Below are positions 1 through 6,594 of a DNA stretch of 20,967 nt, piece after piece (position 1 is the first letter of the stretch; every line of letters begins with the position of its first letter). Below the pieces are notes generated by a model. That model was not told the DNA's origin. It was given only the letters and a program-made list of their open reading frames with translations, and ran no database searches. The position numbers were made by a program, and so were the translations under genes. Source of the stretch: DASYSA01 sp036003885. Its GTDB lineage: Bacteria > Acidobacteriota > Blastocatellia > UBA7656. The DNA is taken from assembly GCA_036003885.1 (NCBI GenBank), contig DASYSA010000241.1:1-20967 (forward strand), given 5' to 3'.

Positions 1-523
1 CTACGACCCCATTCAGGATCACTACGTTGTTGCCGCTCACCGTGGTCAGATACATCTGCTCGCTACCTCTGGTCTTTGGATTATCATATTTCCAAAGCAG
101 CGCCTGACTTCCGTTACTCAACTGTTGCGGGGCTGTTGTCACGTTGAGCTTTGTGGCTGCGGTCTGCTCGAGATATTGTGATTCCCAGTCTCGATGAGCG
201 ATTAGAATTGCCTGGTCGCTCAGCTTCTGCTTCCTGGCATTCTTTGCGAATTCGCTGATAGCCACCGACTGGATCTGGAATACGACGCCGTCCACATTGA
301 AAGCAACGCTCCCCGTTCCCGGCCCTGTCATTGGGCGAACGTCTTTGCCATTCAATCCCAAGGTAAAATGAATATCCGGCCGATTCCAAACGACGAGATA
401 GCCATCCCCGGTTTTTATGGCCGCGACTCCATTGCCATCTGCTTGTGGGCTTGCAAGGACGCTACCGGTTGACAGCAACAGGAGCAGGATTGTTGTAACG
501 CATTTTCTAGGGTTCATACTCAT
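1..523 (-). CDS. Secreted hypothetical protein, 3' end cut by window edge
   Basis: The minus-strand frame stays open from an ATG at 523 to position 1 with no stop, so about 174 residues are visible and the C-terminus is missing. It starts MSMNPRKC followed by a hydrophobic run (TTILLLLLSTGSVLA), a typical Sec signal peptide. The mature part contains a glycine-rich GPGTGSVAFNVDG segment, a helical region ending DQAILIAHRDWESQYLE, and a final beta-rich stretch with LTTVSGNNVVILNGVV. A GGGAG lies 9 bases before the ATG; a second in-frame ATG at 517 is possible. It begins only 26 bases after the stop of the 347-residue exported protein, so the two are probably co-transcribed. I do not recognise a function; an envelope or periplasmic role is inferred from the signal peptide only. 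Confidence 0.75.
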   Translation of the reverse strand, partial: MSMNPRKCVTTILLLLLSTGSVLASPQADGNGVAAIKTGDGYLVVWNRPDIHFTLGLNGKDVRPMTGPGTGSVAFNVDGVVFQIQSVAISEFAKNARKQKLSDQAILIAHRDWESQYLEQTAATKLNVTTAPQQLSNGSQALLWKYDNPKTRGSEQMYLTTVSGNNVVILNGVV

Positions 524-549
524 TTTGGGTAACTCCCTAATAGAGTCGT

Positions 550-1593
550 CTACGGGATCTTTCGGAGCACCAGGTCCGAGAAGTTGCCTGTTTCATCTGA
601 GGCGCCGCCCACCAAAAGGTTGTCCTTGAGATCAAAGCTCAGGTTGTCCGCTAACCATCCTGTGCCGCTGATCACACGCCCTTCCATATGGACCGTTGTT
701 CCTTTGCGCGTGATAGTAACTTCTTCGACCACTTTTCGACCATCGCCCCCGACAACAATGTGAAAGACTCCGCGGAGTTTTTCCTCGCCGAGCCGCTCCT
801 CTACCGACAGGATGCCGGTGTGCGATAGTCCGTTCTCCTGTCTCCATCGTTCAATGGACCATTTGCCCAGCATGAAGCTTTGAAAGTCCTTCGGGAATTG
901 TTGCCCAGTGGTAATTGCTTTGACGGGTTCGGTTTCGGAGGACTTCGGTCTCAGCGGTGCATCGAATGATACCGAGTAGGTTGTTGTTCTTATTCCGTCC
1001 TCGCCCTTGTATTGGGCTTTGCCTTGAACCCTGCCGCCTTCGATCTTGAAGTCTTTCAGCGACTTATTCTGTGTGTTGTTGTCGGAAACCATGCCGGATT
1101 GACCGATGACTCTGCTTACCACCGGCTCTCCCCTATCGCCGCCAATGCCAACGCCCATCTCCCAACTTGCGAAATGTCCGCCTTCGGGTCCCTGGACGAG
1201 TTTCCAGGGACGGATGGTCAGCATAATGCCTCTGATCTTGTCCGAGCCGCGATACTGATTTTCAATCATCCTGGTAAGGATATCTTCGGGCAGCGGTTGA
1301 TTAGTGATAAACAAGTCGATTGCTCCTCCCGGGTCGGGCGGGCGAATATTGCGTTCTCGGGAGTAGGCATGCTTGAGCTTTATCTCCTTGCCGTCGACAG
1401 TAAGCGTACCAATCGCCGTGCCGACTAGTTTCGCGGCGGTTGTTTCCTTTGCCTGTGCCGTAGGCCCCTTCATTGGGCCGCTCGCCCGAGCGCTTACGAC
1501 CACCGATAACGATATAGCCAGCATCGCAAACAAGCTGGAGCGCGAAAGATCTGATCGACCCCGGCATTGATGAATATTTCGATCACTCTTCAT
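550..1593 (-). CDS. Secreted hypothetical protein, 347 aa
   Basis: The frame starts with a basic N-terminus and a hydrophobic segment at residues 21-35 (LFAMLAISLSVVVSA), followed by ARASG, which looks like a signal-peptidase site. The n-region is long, so an internal start at Met24 is possible, but AGGAG lies 7 bases before the ATG at 1593 and supports the longer form. The mature protein is beta-rich. Its last 105 residues (from MLGKWSIERW) read like a lipocalin-type barrel with alternating strands and a closing LRKIP. Only one cysteine is seen, in the leader. It lies 57 bases downstream of the tail-fibre-like gene, in the same direction, within the run of exported proteins. No enzyme motif was found and no family name can be given. 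Confidence 0.8.
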   Translation of the reverse strand: MKSDRNIHQCRGRSDLSRSSLFAMLAISLSVVVSARASGPMKGPTAQAKETTAAKLVGTAIGTLTVDGKEIKLKHAYSRERNIRPPDPGGAIDLFITNQPLPEDILTRMIENQYRGSDKIRGIMLTIRPWKLVQGPEGGHFASWEMGVGIGGDRGEPVVSRVIGQSGMVSDNNTQNKSLKDFKIEGGRVQGKAQYKGEDGIRTTTYSVSFDAPLRPKSSETEPVKAITTGQQFPKDFQSFMLGKWSIERWRQENGLSHTGILSVEERLGEEKLRGVFHIVVGGDGRKVVEEVTITRKGTTVHMEGRVISGTGWLADNLSFDLKDNLLVGGASDETGNFSDLVLRKIP

Positions 1594-1650
1594 ATTAAGT
1601 CTCCTTCTCCAGGCTGAATTCCTGACATTTTGAAGGCCTTGCTCGCGACC

Positions 1651-2880
1651 TCAGGGGAGGTCCACCAGATGGCCTGAGATACTGATCTTGCCGAATGCCG
1701 GCCTTCCGCCCGATTCGAGCCGAAGAATGTGAACTGCCACTGATCCATCTGCATAAATTCTGACCTGTTGATTGGTAGCGAATCCTCTCTCCTTAACTCT
1801 AATGGGAGGGAAGTTGTGTTCCACATTCTCGCCGCTTCCGATATGCGTTGTTACAGAAAGAAAAATCCTTGCATCGTTATCGGCGAATACATCCATAGTC
1901 AGGCACTCAATGACCAGTCGCTTGTTGGCCGGTATCTGGATGTCAAAGTCCTGGAAGTTTGGGCTACCGTCATCAGGAAGGTCGATCACCAGCCCCTTCT
2001 GAAAAGCAGAGATGGCAGAATCTGTTGACGCCGAGGCTATCGTCAGGGTGTTGCCGTTGGATGTTATGGTCATGTTCGGCCCAGCCGCTAACACCACCTG
2101 ATCCGTCAATCCGTTAAGACTCTTCAGCACCTCCCCCGAAGCGATTTTTCCGGCAGTTACCGCGTTGTTGGCTAGTTGAGCAGTGCCGACGCCGCCATCG
2201 GCTACGCTGAGCTGCGAGGCAGCCGTTCCATTCCCAATCAGCGTCGCGTTATGGAAAACGGATGTCAGCACATTGGGGGCTGCGATGGTCAATGTCTTGC
2301 CGCCCGATGGGGTAACGGTGATGTTGGCACCCGCCGCTACGGTCAAATCACCTCGCAGCCCGTTGAGACTCCTGACAACCTGATTGGGATCAAACGCTGT
2401 GGTCTGAATCGTGGCGTCGGGGTACTTAATGCCGGCACCCGTGCCGTTTGCCTCAATCAATCCCATCACGGTAAGCCTCGACGTGGGCGAGTCCGTGCCT
2501 ATGCCGACCAGCCCGAACTTGTCTTCATAGATGGTCGTGTTCTCTATGGCCGAGTTGCTGCTTGTGAATCCGGACCACTTCGTCAGCCTGCCCAGCGTCC
2601 CGTTGCCCGTAACCGGCAGGGGCCCTGCGGCCATCGGCGTGATAGTGAACACAGACGCGGCCGGCGCGGCGAAGCGGCTTGCAGACATTAAGCTAAAGCC
2701 CGCTCTCCTGTATGGCCGCGCCTGCGCAGGCAGAGCCGAGGACTTGAACTCCGCCGCCCGTGCCTGGGCGCCGACAGTCTCATCCGTGTTTGAGGTCTGC
2801 GTCTGAGCTTGAGCTATGTTGATGCTCAAGGCGAGCGCGCACACGGCGATGCTCGCGATACGTGCTGATACTCTTTTCAT
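1651..2880 (-). CDS. Secreted tail-fibre-like protein with repeated beta motifs, 409 aa
   Basis: The chosen start is the ATG at 2880, preceded by GGAG at 8 bases and followed by a clean signal peptide (MKRVSARIASIAVCALALS...AQA). The frame is open to 3099, but that extension overlaps the neighbouring gene and reads as low-quality sequence. The order is signal peptide 1-25; a disordered Ala/Gln/Arg-rich stretch 26-85; a GNGTLGRLTKW / VGIGTDSPTSRLTV motif at 92-138, seen in adhesin- and tail-fibre-like proteins; then two copies of a SLNGL...AAG.N.T[IV]T...TLTIA unit at 171-200 and 254-282, separated by a linker rich in Gly, Thr and Ala; and a C-terminal beta domain at 295-409. This suggests a fibrous, surface-exposed or secreted protein. 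No phage structural genes are nearby, so a prophage origin is unlikely. Function is inferred from sequence style only. Confidence 0.82.
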   Translation of the reverse strand: MKRVSARIASIAVCALALSINIAQAQTQTSNTDETVGAQARAAEFKSSALPAQARPYRRAGFSLMSASRFAAPAASVFTITPMAAGPLPVTGNGTLGRLTKWSGFTSSNSAIENTTIYEDKFGLVGIGTDSPTSRLTVMGLIEANGTGAGIKYPDATIQTTAFDPNQVVRSLNGLRGDLTVAAGANITVTPSGGKTLTIAAPNVLTSVFHNATLIGNGTAASQLSVADGGVGTAQLANNAVTAGKIASGEVLKSLNGLTDQVVLAAGPNMTITSNGNTLTIASASTDSAISAFQKGLVIDLPDDGSPNFQDFDIQIPANKRLVIECLTMDVFADNDARIFLSVTTHIGSGENVEHNFPPIRVKERGFATNQQVRIYADGSVAVHILRLESGGRPAFGKISISGHLVDLP

Positions 2881-2886
2881 CGTTGT

Positions 2887-2892
2887 TTCTCC
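2887..2892 (-). promoter_or_regulatory. Ribosome binding site deciding the tail-fibre-like start
   Basis: The minus-strand sequence GGAGAA ends 6 bases before the ATG at 2880. It makes that ATG the start, rather than upstream codons of the same frame that run into the neighbouring gene. Confidence 0.6.
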
Positions 2893-3032
2893 GGTGAAAA
2901 ATTTGCAGTACGCCCTGAGGCGAAATCTGCGGACCCGCGGCATGAATGCGAGACTACTGCCGCGGCCTGGCTTGGCGTAATTCAGGATTGCGCGCCCACT
3001 CGATGCCGCGCTCTCACTTGTGACTGCCTTGT

Positions 3033-3593
3033 TTAGTAATTCACGCTCATGACCGCGGCTCGCACCACGAGACCGTTGCCCGAATTGCTTGAGCAGCATC
3101 CGGCAAAGCGGATTCTCACCGTGTGGGTCCCACGATCGACCCGCGCGAAGAAGGTATAGGAGACCATTCTGGAAACGTTGAGATTCGTCTCCTCCGGATC
3201 AAATACCACTGGCGTCGTGGGAGCAGGCGTCAGATACGGAAACTGAGCGTGTCCCTCCATCGGAATGTCATCGATGGATGCCTGAAAGACGGCGAAGTTG
3301 TCCTGCGGGTCAGCCTGCGCGCTGAAGTGCACGAGAACACACGTCGGTGCTGTCTTAATTTCCGTTTCAAGCAGAGCCACAGAGTCGAGCTGGCCTCCAC
3401 TTCCGGAGAAGTCGACGGTCGCGGTTCGCGGCCCCGTCGAAACCGCCTTGAATTGACCTCCAGCGAGATTTGAACATTCTTGCACCCGAGTTTGGGCCGA
3501 GGCGGTTGAGAGGGGAGCTCCAATCATAGCAACCGCCAGAACCATTGCCGTAATGCTCGCAAGTGTACTCACAAACCTTTTGCTAATTCGCAT
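3033..3593 (-). CDS. Secreted hypothetical protein, 186 aa
   Basis: The ATG at 3593 has AAGGAG 6 bases upstream. Residues 1-33 are a signal peptide (MRISKRFVSTLASITAMVLAVAMIGA...ASA). The mature part of about 150 residues is beta-rich. It has a FSGSGGQLDSVALLETEI segment, a VLVHFSAQA strand and a closing TVRIRFAGCCSS / GLVVRAAVMSVNY, which looks like a jelly-roll or lectin-like sandwich. Cysteines are at 40, 85, 166 and 167, enough for one or two disulfides after export. It lies 152 bases upstream of the tail-fibre-like gene on the same strand, and its leader resembles that gene's leader. I do not recognise the family; a carbohydrate- or surface-binding role is a guess. Confidence 0.8.
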   Translation of the reverse strand: MRISKRFVSTLASITAMVLAVAMIGAPLSTASAQTRVQECSNLAGGQFKAVSTGPRTATVDFSGSGGQLDSVALLETEIKTAPTCVLVHFSAQADPQDNFAVFQASIDDIPMEGHAQFPYLTPAPTTPVVFDPEETNLNVSRMVSYTFFARVDRGTHTVRIRFAGCCSSNSGNGLVVRAAVMSVNY

Positions 3594-3680
3594 AATGTTC
3601 TCCTTTCAATCAAACGAGTAGAGCTTCTGTCGCCGGACAGACGACAAATCGCAGAAGACTAGAGATCGCAGACCCGTGCA

Positions 3681-4457
3681 TCAATGTGAAGCGACGCTTA
3701 CTTGCATGTTTGCGCTTGCAAACGTGTTGAACTGCTGAAGCACGGGGAAACCCGCCGAAGAGCCGCCGATAAGCTGGCCGAGTTTGCCGCCTGGGTCAGT
3801 CGTAAGCGTGAGGTCTGCGGTGCCGATGGAGATCGCCGGCACGAGTGTGTCCATTCTCACCCCGTTGCCTCTGACCTTCGCCCACCAGATGGCTTCAAAG
3901 GACCCGGCCGGCGTCGTGGACTCGGTCACCGTTCCGTCGAGCGACAGGCGCGGACTGCCCGGTAGCGGGACGGACACGAATAACGGGCTGCCCGCCCCGC
4001 CGCGCTCGTAGTCGTAGTCAATCGTCGGAACCTGCTGTGCAGCAACGCCCAGCCGTTCGAGATGGTTCGCGAACTTCGCGTCAGACGTGTAGTACCAGAG
4101 TGTGTAGTTATTGATGTCACCGCTGAAATCAGGCGGGACAATGACTACGCCGATCTGAACTACCGAACCGGCCTTTACCCTGTCGCCATCAACGGCGATG
4201 CCTCCACATCGGGCCGTGCGAACTACAATCGGCGTGACAGGCTGGCCCTCGCCGACGAGGTGAAACTCGGCGGGGACGAGCGCCTGCGCTTGCTCGGTCG
4301 GAATCAAACCAACGCCGATGCTTTCAATGCAGTCCGTAAATGCGACAGTGAACCCCACAGAATCGCTATCCGTCTGTTGCGCGATCGGCGCAGCCCCAAC
4401 GCTGGAGAGTAACAAAGCCAAAAGCAACGCCGTCGCATGCAGTAGTGGTCTTCTCAT
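3681..4457 (-). CDS. Secreted protein, possibly acetoacetate-decarboxylase-like fold, 258 aa
   Basis: The start is taken at 4457, where GGGAG lies 8 bases upstream and a signal peptide follows (MRRPLLHATALLLALLLSSVGAA). The open frame continues 15 codons upstream without its own signal. The mature sequence has CIESIGVGLIPTEQAQALVP near its beginning, then an RTARCGGIAVDG turn, a long beta region with INNYTLWYYTSDAKFANHLERLG, and a late AIWWAKVRGNG strand. The ALVP..FHLVGEG arrangement recalls uncharacterised actinobacterial secreted proteins and, more loosely, the acetoacetate-decarboxylase-like superfamily. I do not see the catalytic lysine environment, so enzymatic activity is not claimed. 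The only two cysteines of the mature chain (residues 43 and 84) could form a disulfide. The gene is preceded by a perfect inverted repeat at 4497-4547. Confidence 0.75.
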   Translation of the reverse strand: MRRPLLHATALLLALLLSSVGAAPIAQQTDSDSVGFTVAFTDCIESIGVGLIPTEQAQALVPAEFHLVGEGQPVTPIVVRTARCGGIAVDGDRVKAGSVVQIGVVIVPPDFSGDINNYTLWYYTSDAKFANHLERLGVAAQQVPTIDYDYERGGAGSPLFVSVPLPGSPRLSLDGTVTESTTPAGSFEAIWWAKVRGNGVRMDTLVPAISIGTADLTLTTDPGGKLGQLIGGSSAGFPVLQQFNTFASANMQVSVASH

Positions 4458-4496
4458 TTCAGTTTCTCCCTTTTCAATTGCGAATTTATCCACGAC

Positions 4497-4547
4497 GCAC
4501 ACGAAGCATCGATGGCATCAACCGGATTCTTGTCCCTCTTCGTGTGC
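4497..4547. repeat. Perfect 10-bp inverted repeat in the leader of the 258-aa gene
   Basis: GCACACGAAG at 4497-4506 is mirrored exactly by CTTCGTGTGC at 4538-4547, with a 31-base spacer that contains ATCGAT. It sits 40-90 bases upstream of the minus-strand start at 4457 and downstream of the 84-residue gene. It could be a transcript hairpin or a pair of operator half-sites. There is no T-run, so an intrinsic terminator is not supported. Confidence 0.5.
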
Positions 4548-4640
4548 TGTTTCTGATGTGTTGCACAGTCCTATCCTTCCAACCTGTTCAATGTGCCAAT
4601 CATCGTGATTTAGGTTCGTGCGGGCGTGGACTGTTGCTGC

Positions 4641-4895
4641 CTACTGCTCTCCCTCACCGGCTACTTCCCACTCACCGAGCCGCAACTCTTTCGCCGCGCT
4701 GTCATACTCGATCGGTTTTTCATTCCTCAGAAGATCCACGAGCATTTGCATCTCTTCTGGAGTTTGCGGTTGTAGAGTCGCAGTAAAGGTGCCGTGAGGG
4801 TTGCCTCCCAGGTTTCCAGCCCAGAGCTGGACATCAATTTGCCCAGAGTGACTGTTCAGATTCCATTTCGCCTTGTAGCTCAGAAGTTTTGTCAT
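4641..4895 (-). CDS. Small conserved hypothetical protein, 84 aa
   Basis: The ATG at 4895 has GGAAGG 8 bases upstream. An in-frame GTG at 4904 abuts the same purine run and is less likely. The protein has no signal peptide or membrane segment. It begins MTKLLSYKAKWNLNSHSG, then a beta portion with VQLWAGNLGGNPHGTFTATL, a helix PEEMQMLVDLLRNEKPIEYD, and a closing LRLGEWEVAGEGEQ. The LLRNEKP...GE.VGEGE pattern is familiar from small unannotated bacterial proteins that often sit in genomes in many copies, but no function is known to me. It sits 41 bases downstream of the tandem-duplication protein, so it is probably on the same transcript. It is the only non-exported product in this run of genes. 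Confidence 0.78.
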   Translation of the reverse strand: MTKLLSYKAKWNLNSHSGQIDVQLWAGNLGGNPHGTFTATLQPQTPEEMQMLVDLLRNEKPIEYDSAAKELRLGEWEVAGEGEQ

Positions 4896-4936
4896 AGTAG
4901 TCACCTTCCTTCCTGGTTAATGATTCTTGTTACTTG

Positions 4937-5890
4937 TCACCGCGCCGCGGGTGTAGGAGTGTGCGGATCGCTGACGAAGTTGCTGAGCAGCAGCGTCTGT
5001 TGCGTGAAGTTGATGTACATCTCGAACGTGGGAACGACGAGCGATCCTGGCGAACCTCGCAGCACTTTGATGCAGGGGACGATGCCGACTCGCGCGCCGG
5101 GCGCTGCTATGTCGTTTCCGTTCATCTCCAGAAAATCGACCTGGTTGGGATTGAGAGTCACGATCTTTCGAGTTGGACGCCCCGAGCGATCAACGAAGAC
5201 ATTGTCGTCGGCATCGTGAAGAGTTATCTCCACGGTAACGGGATCTGGCGGACTCAAGCTGTTGGGATTCTCCGCGTTGACCACGTACAGCCGGGCAGTC
5301 ACTCCTTGTGTAATTCCCACGAGGCCGAAAGCGACTTCGGGAGGGAAGGGCGGATCGGGCTGCGGGTCGAAGCCTCTCGGGGTTCCGGGACTGAGCACAA
5401 ACGTTGTCTTGAGCAGGTTGTTGAATATCTCGAGGGTGGGGACGGCCAGGGTGCCTTCACTGATTCTCAAGATCCTGACACAGGGAACGATGACTACGCG
5501 CGCGCCGGGGCCGGATACAAGATTCCCGTTCAGATCCAGAAAATCGCCATGGTGAGGATCGATGGTCGCGGTCTTTTGAACCGGGCGCCCTGAGCGATCG
5601 AGTATGAGGTCGCCGTTGCTGTCGTGAAAACACATCTCCACGGTGACAGGACTGGGTGGAATCGAGCTGCCGGGATCCGGCGAATTGACCACGTTGATGC
5701 GTGCGGTCTGCCCCAGCGTGACGCCGACCGTCGCAAGAGGGCGGTGGGCCGGACCGGCTTCATCGGGCAGGGCAGCGGCGCGTGCCGGCCCGGACGCATT
5801 GGCTGGATTCAGGTTGCCCACGACAAACAGCATCGTAAGAACTATTGCCGTTACGCGCGGAAGGATGTTAATGAGTCTTTTCCTGGTCAT
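4937..5890 (-). CDS. Secreted protein made of two tandem copies of one domain, 317 aa
   Basis: The ATG at 5890 is preceded by AGGAG at 6 bases. The first 33 residues are a signal peptide (MTRKRLINILPRVTAIVLTMLFVVG...NASG). Residues 55-167 and 191-303 are two 113-residue copies that align without gaps. Both share VG[VI]T.G.TAR, PPSPVTVE or PPDPVTVE, DRSGRP, an [FD]FL[DE][LM]NGN turn, PGARV.IVPC and VPT[LF]E[MI]. A proline-rich linker (DPQPDPPFPPE) joins them, and a short proline/threonine tail ends the chain. Each copy keeps the cysteine in IVPC (137 and 273); copy one has an extra cysteine at 87. The pattern suggests an immunoglobulin-like or similar beta-sandwich and an extracellular binding or structural role. 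It is the most upstream gene of the minus-strand exported block. Confidence 0.85.
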   Translation of the reverse strand: MTRKRLINILPRVTAIVLTMLFVVGNLNPANASGPARAAALPDEAGPAHRPLATVGVTLGQTARINVVNSPDPGSSIPPSPVTVEMCFHDSNGDLILDRSGRPVQKTATIDPHHGDFLDLNGNLVSGPGARVVIVPCVRILRISEGTLAVPTLEIFNNLLKTTFVLSPGTPRGFDPQPDPPFPPEVAFGLVGITQGVTARLYVVNAENPNSLSPPDPVTVEITLHDADDNVFVDRSGRPTRKIVTLNPNQVDFLEMNGNDIAAPGARVGIVPCIKVLRGSPGSLVVPTFEMYINFTQQTLLLSNFVSDPHTPTPAAR

Positions 5891-6100
5891 ATTCTTCTCC
5901 TATCAAAAATTGCGTTTTGCATGGCGGCGTTTTGGAGTCGATGCCGCGCACATCGTTCTGACTTCGCTTTATTCGAACTGTTTCATCGCAAATTTCTCGT
6001 ATCCGCTAATTTGCATTCGTGCTCCAATCAACATAAGGAGACGCAAAACGGAGGGTGTCTTACCACCGGGTGAAACTTTCTTTCGTTCGAGCCCGAGAGT

Positions 6101-6361
6101 TTATGAAATCCGATTCGAGCGAGCCGAAAGCGACTTCATACAGATCTTCAGCACACCGCCGGACGTTCTGGTCGAGTGGACCTGACCTTGCCCGGCCCTG
6201 CGATGAATTTGGTCTGCATCTTCTCCTGTCAGTATCGCGGCCTGCTCGGCGGTGATCTTTGGGGTCAATGCCGCGCACGCGTCGCACCAGTTGAATTCGG
6301 GCAACTCGCCGCGAATGACGATCTTTTCAGTCTCGAAAGTTATTTCTCTTCTTAGCTTCAT
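6101..6361 (-). CDS. Small Cys-pair / helix-turn-helix-like protein, 86 aa
   Basis: The protein begins MKLRREITFETEKIVI, then has a WCDAC cysteine pair (Cys26, Cys29), followed by a helix-turn-helix-like stretch ITAEQAAILTGEDADQIHRR. It ends with GGVLKICMKSL, carrying a third cysteine at 74. Small proteins with this layout (basic start, C..C pair, excisionase-like segment around 'AEQAA', closing 'LLICLNSL') are familiar from acidobacterial genomes and may bind DNA. No partner or function is established. The ATG at 6361 has AAGGGA 7-8 bases upstream and fits the family start; upstream ATG 6391 and TTG 6394 are alternatives. It is divergent from the winged-helix regulator at 6595, with about 230 bases between starts, so shared control is plausible. 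Confidence 0.68.
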   Translation of the reverse strand: MKLRREITFETEKIVIRGELPEFNWCDACAALTPKITAEQAAILTGEDADQIHRRAGQGQVHSTRTSGGVLKICMKSLSARSNRIS

Positions 6362-6594
6362 CAGCTGGTCCCTTTCCTCCAGCGAGAGCATCAACTGCCG
6401 AGGGCGGCGACTGGATGACCCTGGCTCGGTCGTTTATCTCTTCGTTCAACAACGGGCTTGCGATAAGATCAACGCGCCCGGATTGCCCGCCCTCGAAGGC
6501 TCGCGTCGACAACGGGGCAGACCTTAGCGCGGATGGTGAGGTGAAGTCTTTTACGGCGGCTTGAATTTTCTTTAACTTTCTTGGGCGGAGTTGA

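Noticed and set aside
2176..2691. 171-residue plus-strand frame opposite the tail-fibre-like gene
   Set aside because: Low-complexity Arg/Gly-rich shadow of a real gene on the other strand.
1651..2880. Prophage remnant suggested by tail-fibre-like motifs
   Set aside because: No integrase, capsid, tail-assembly or attachment-site features are present, and the protein has a Sec signal peptide.
2881..3099. N-terminal extension of the tail-fibre-like gene up to 3099
   Set aside because: It overlaps the 186-residue gene, has no ribosome binding site, and a proper signal peptide with GGAG begins at 2880.
3626..3641. TCTGTC/GACAGA hairpin between the 258- and 186-residue genes
   Set aside because: Only 6 bp with no T-run; not enough to call a terminator or regulatory element.
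5323..6135. 15-base identical string GCCGAAAGCGACTTC at about 5324 and 6123
   Set aside because: In a 21-kb window one such match is expected by chance at about this frequency, and flanking bases do not align.
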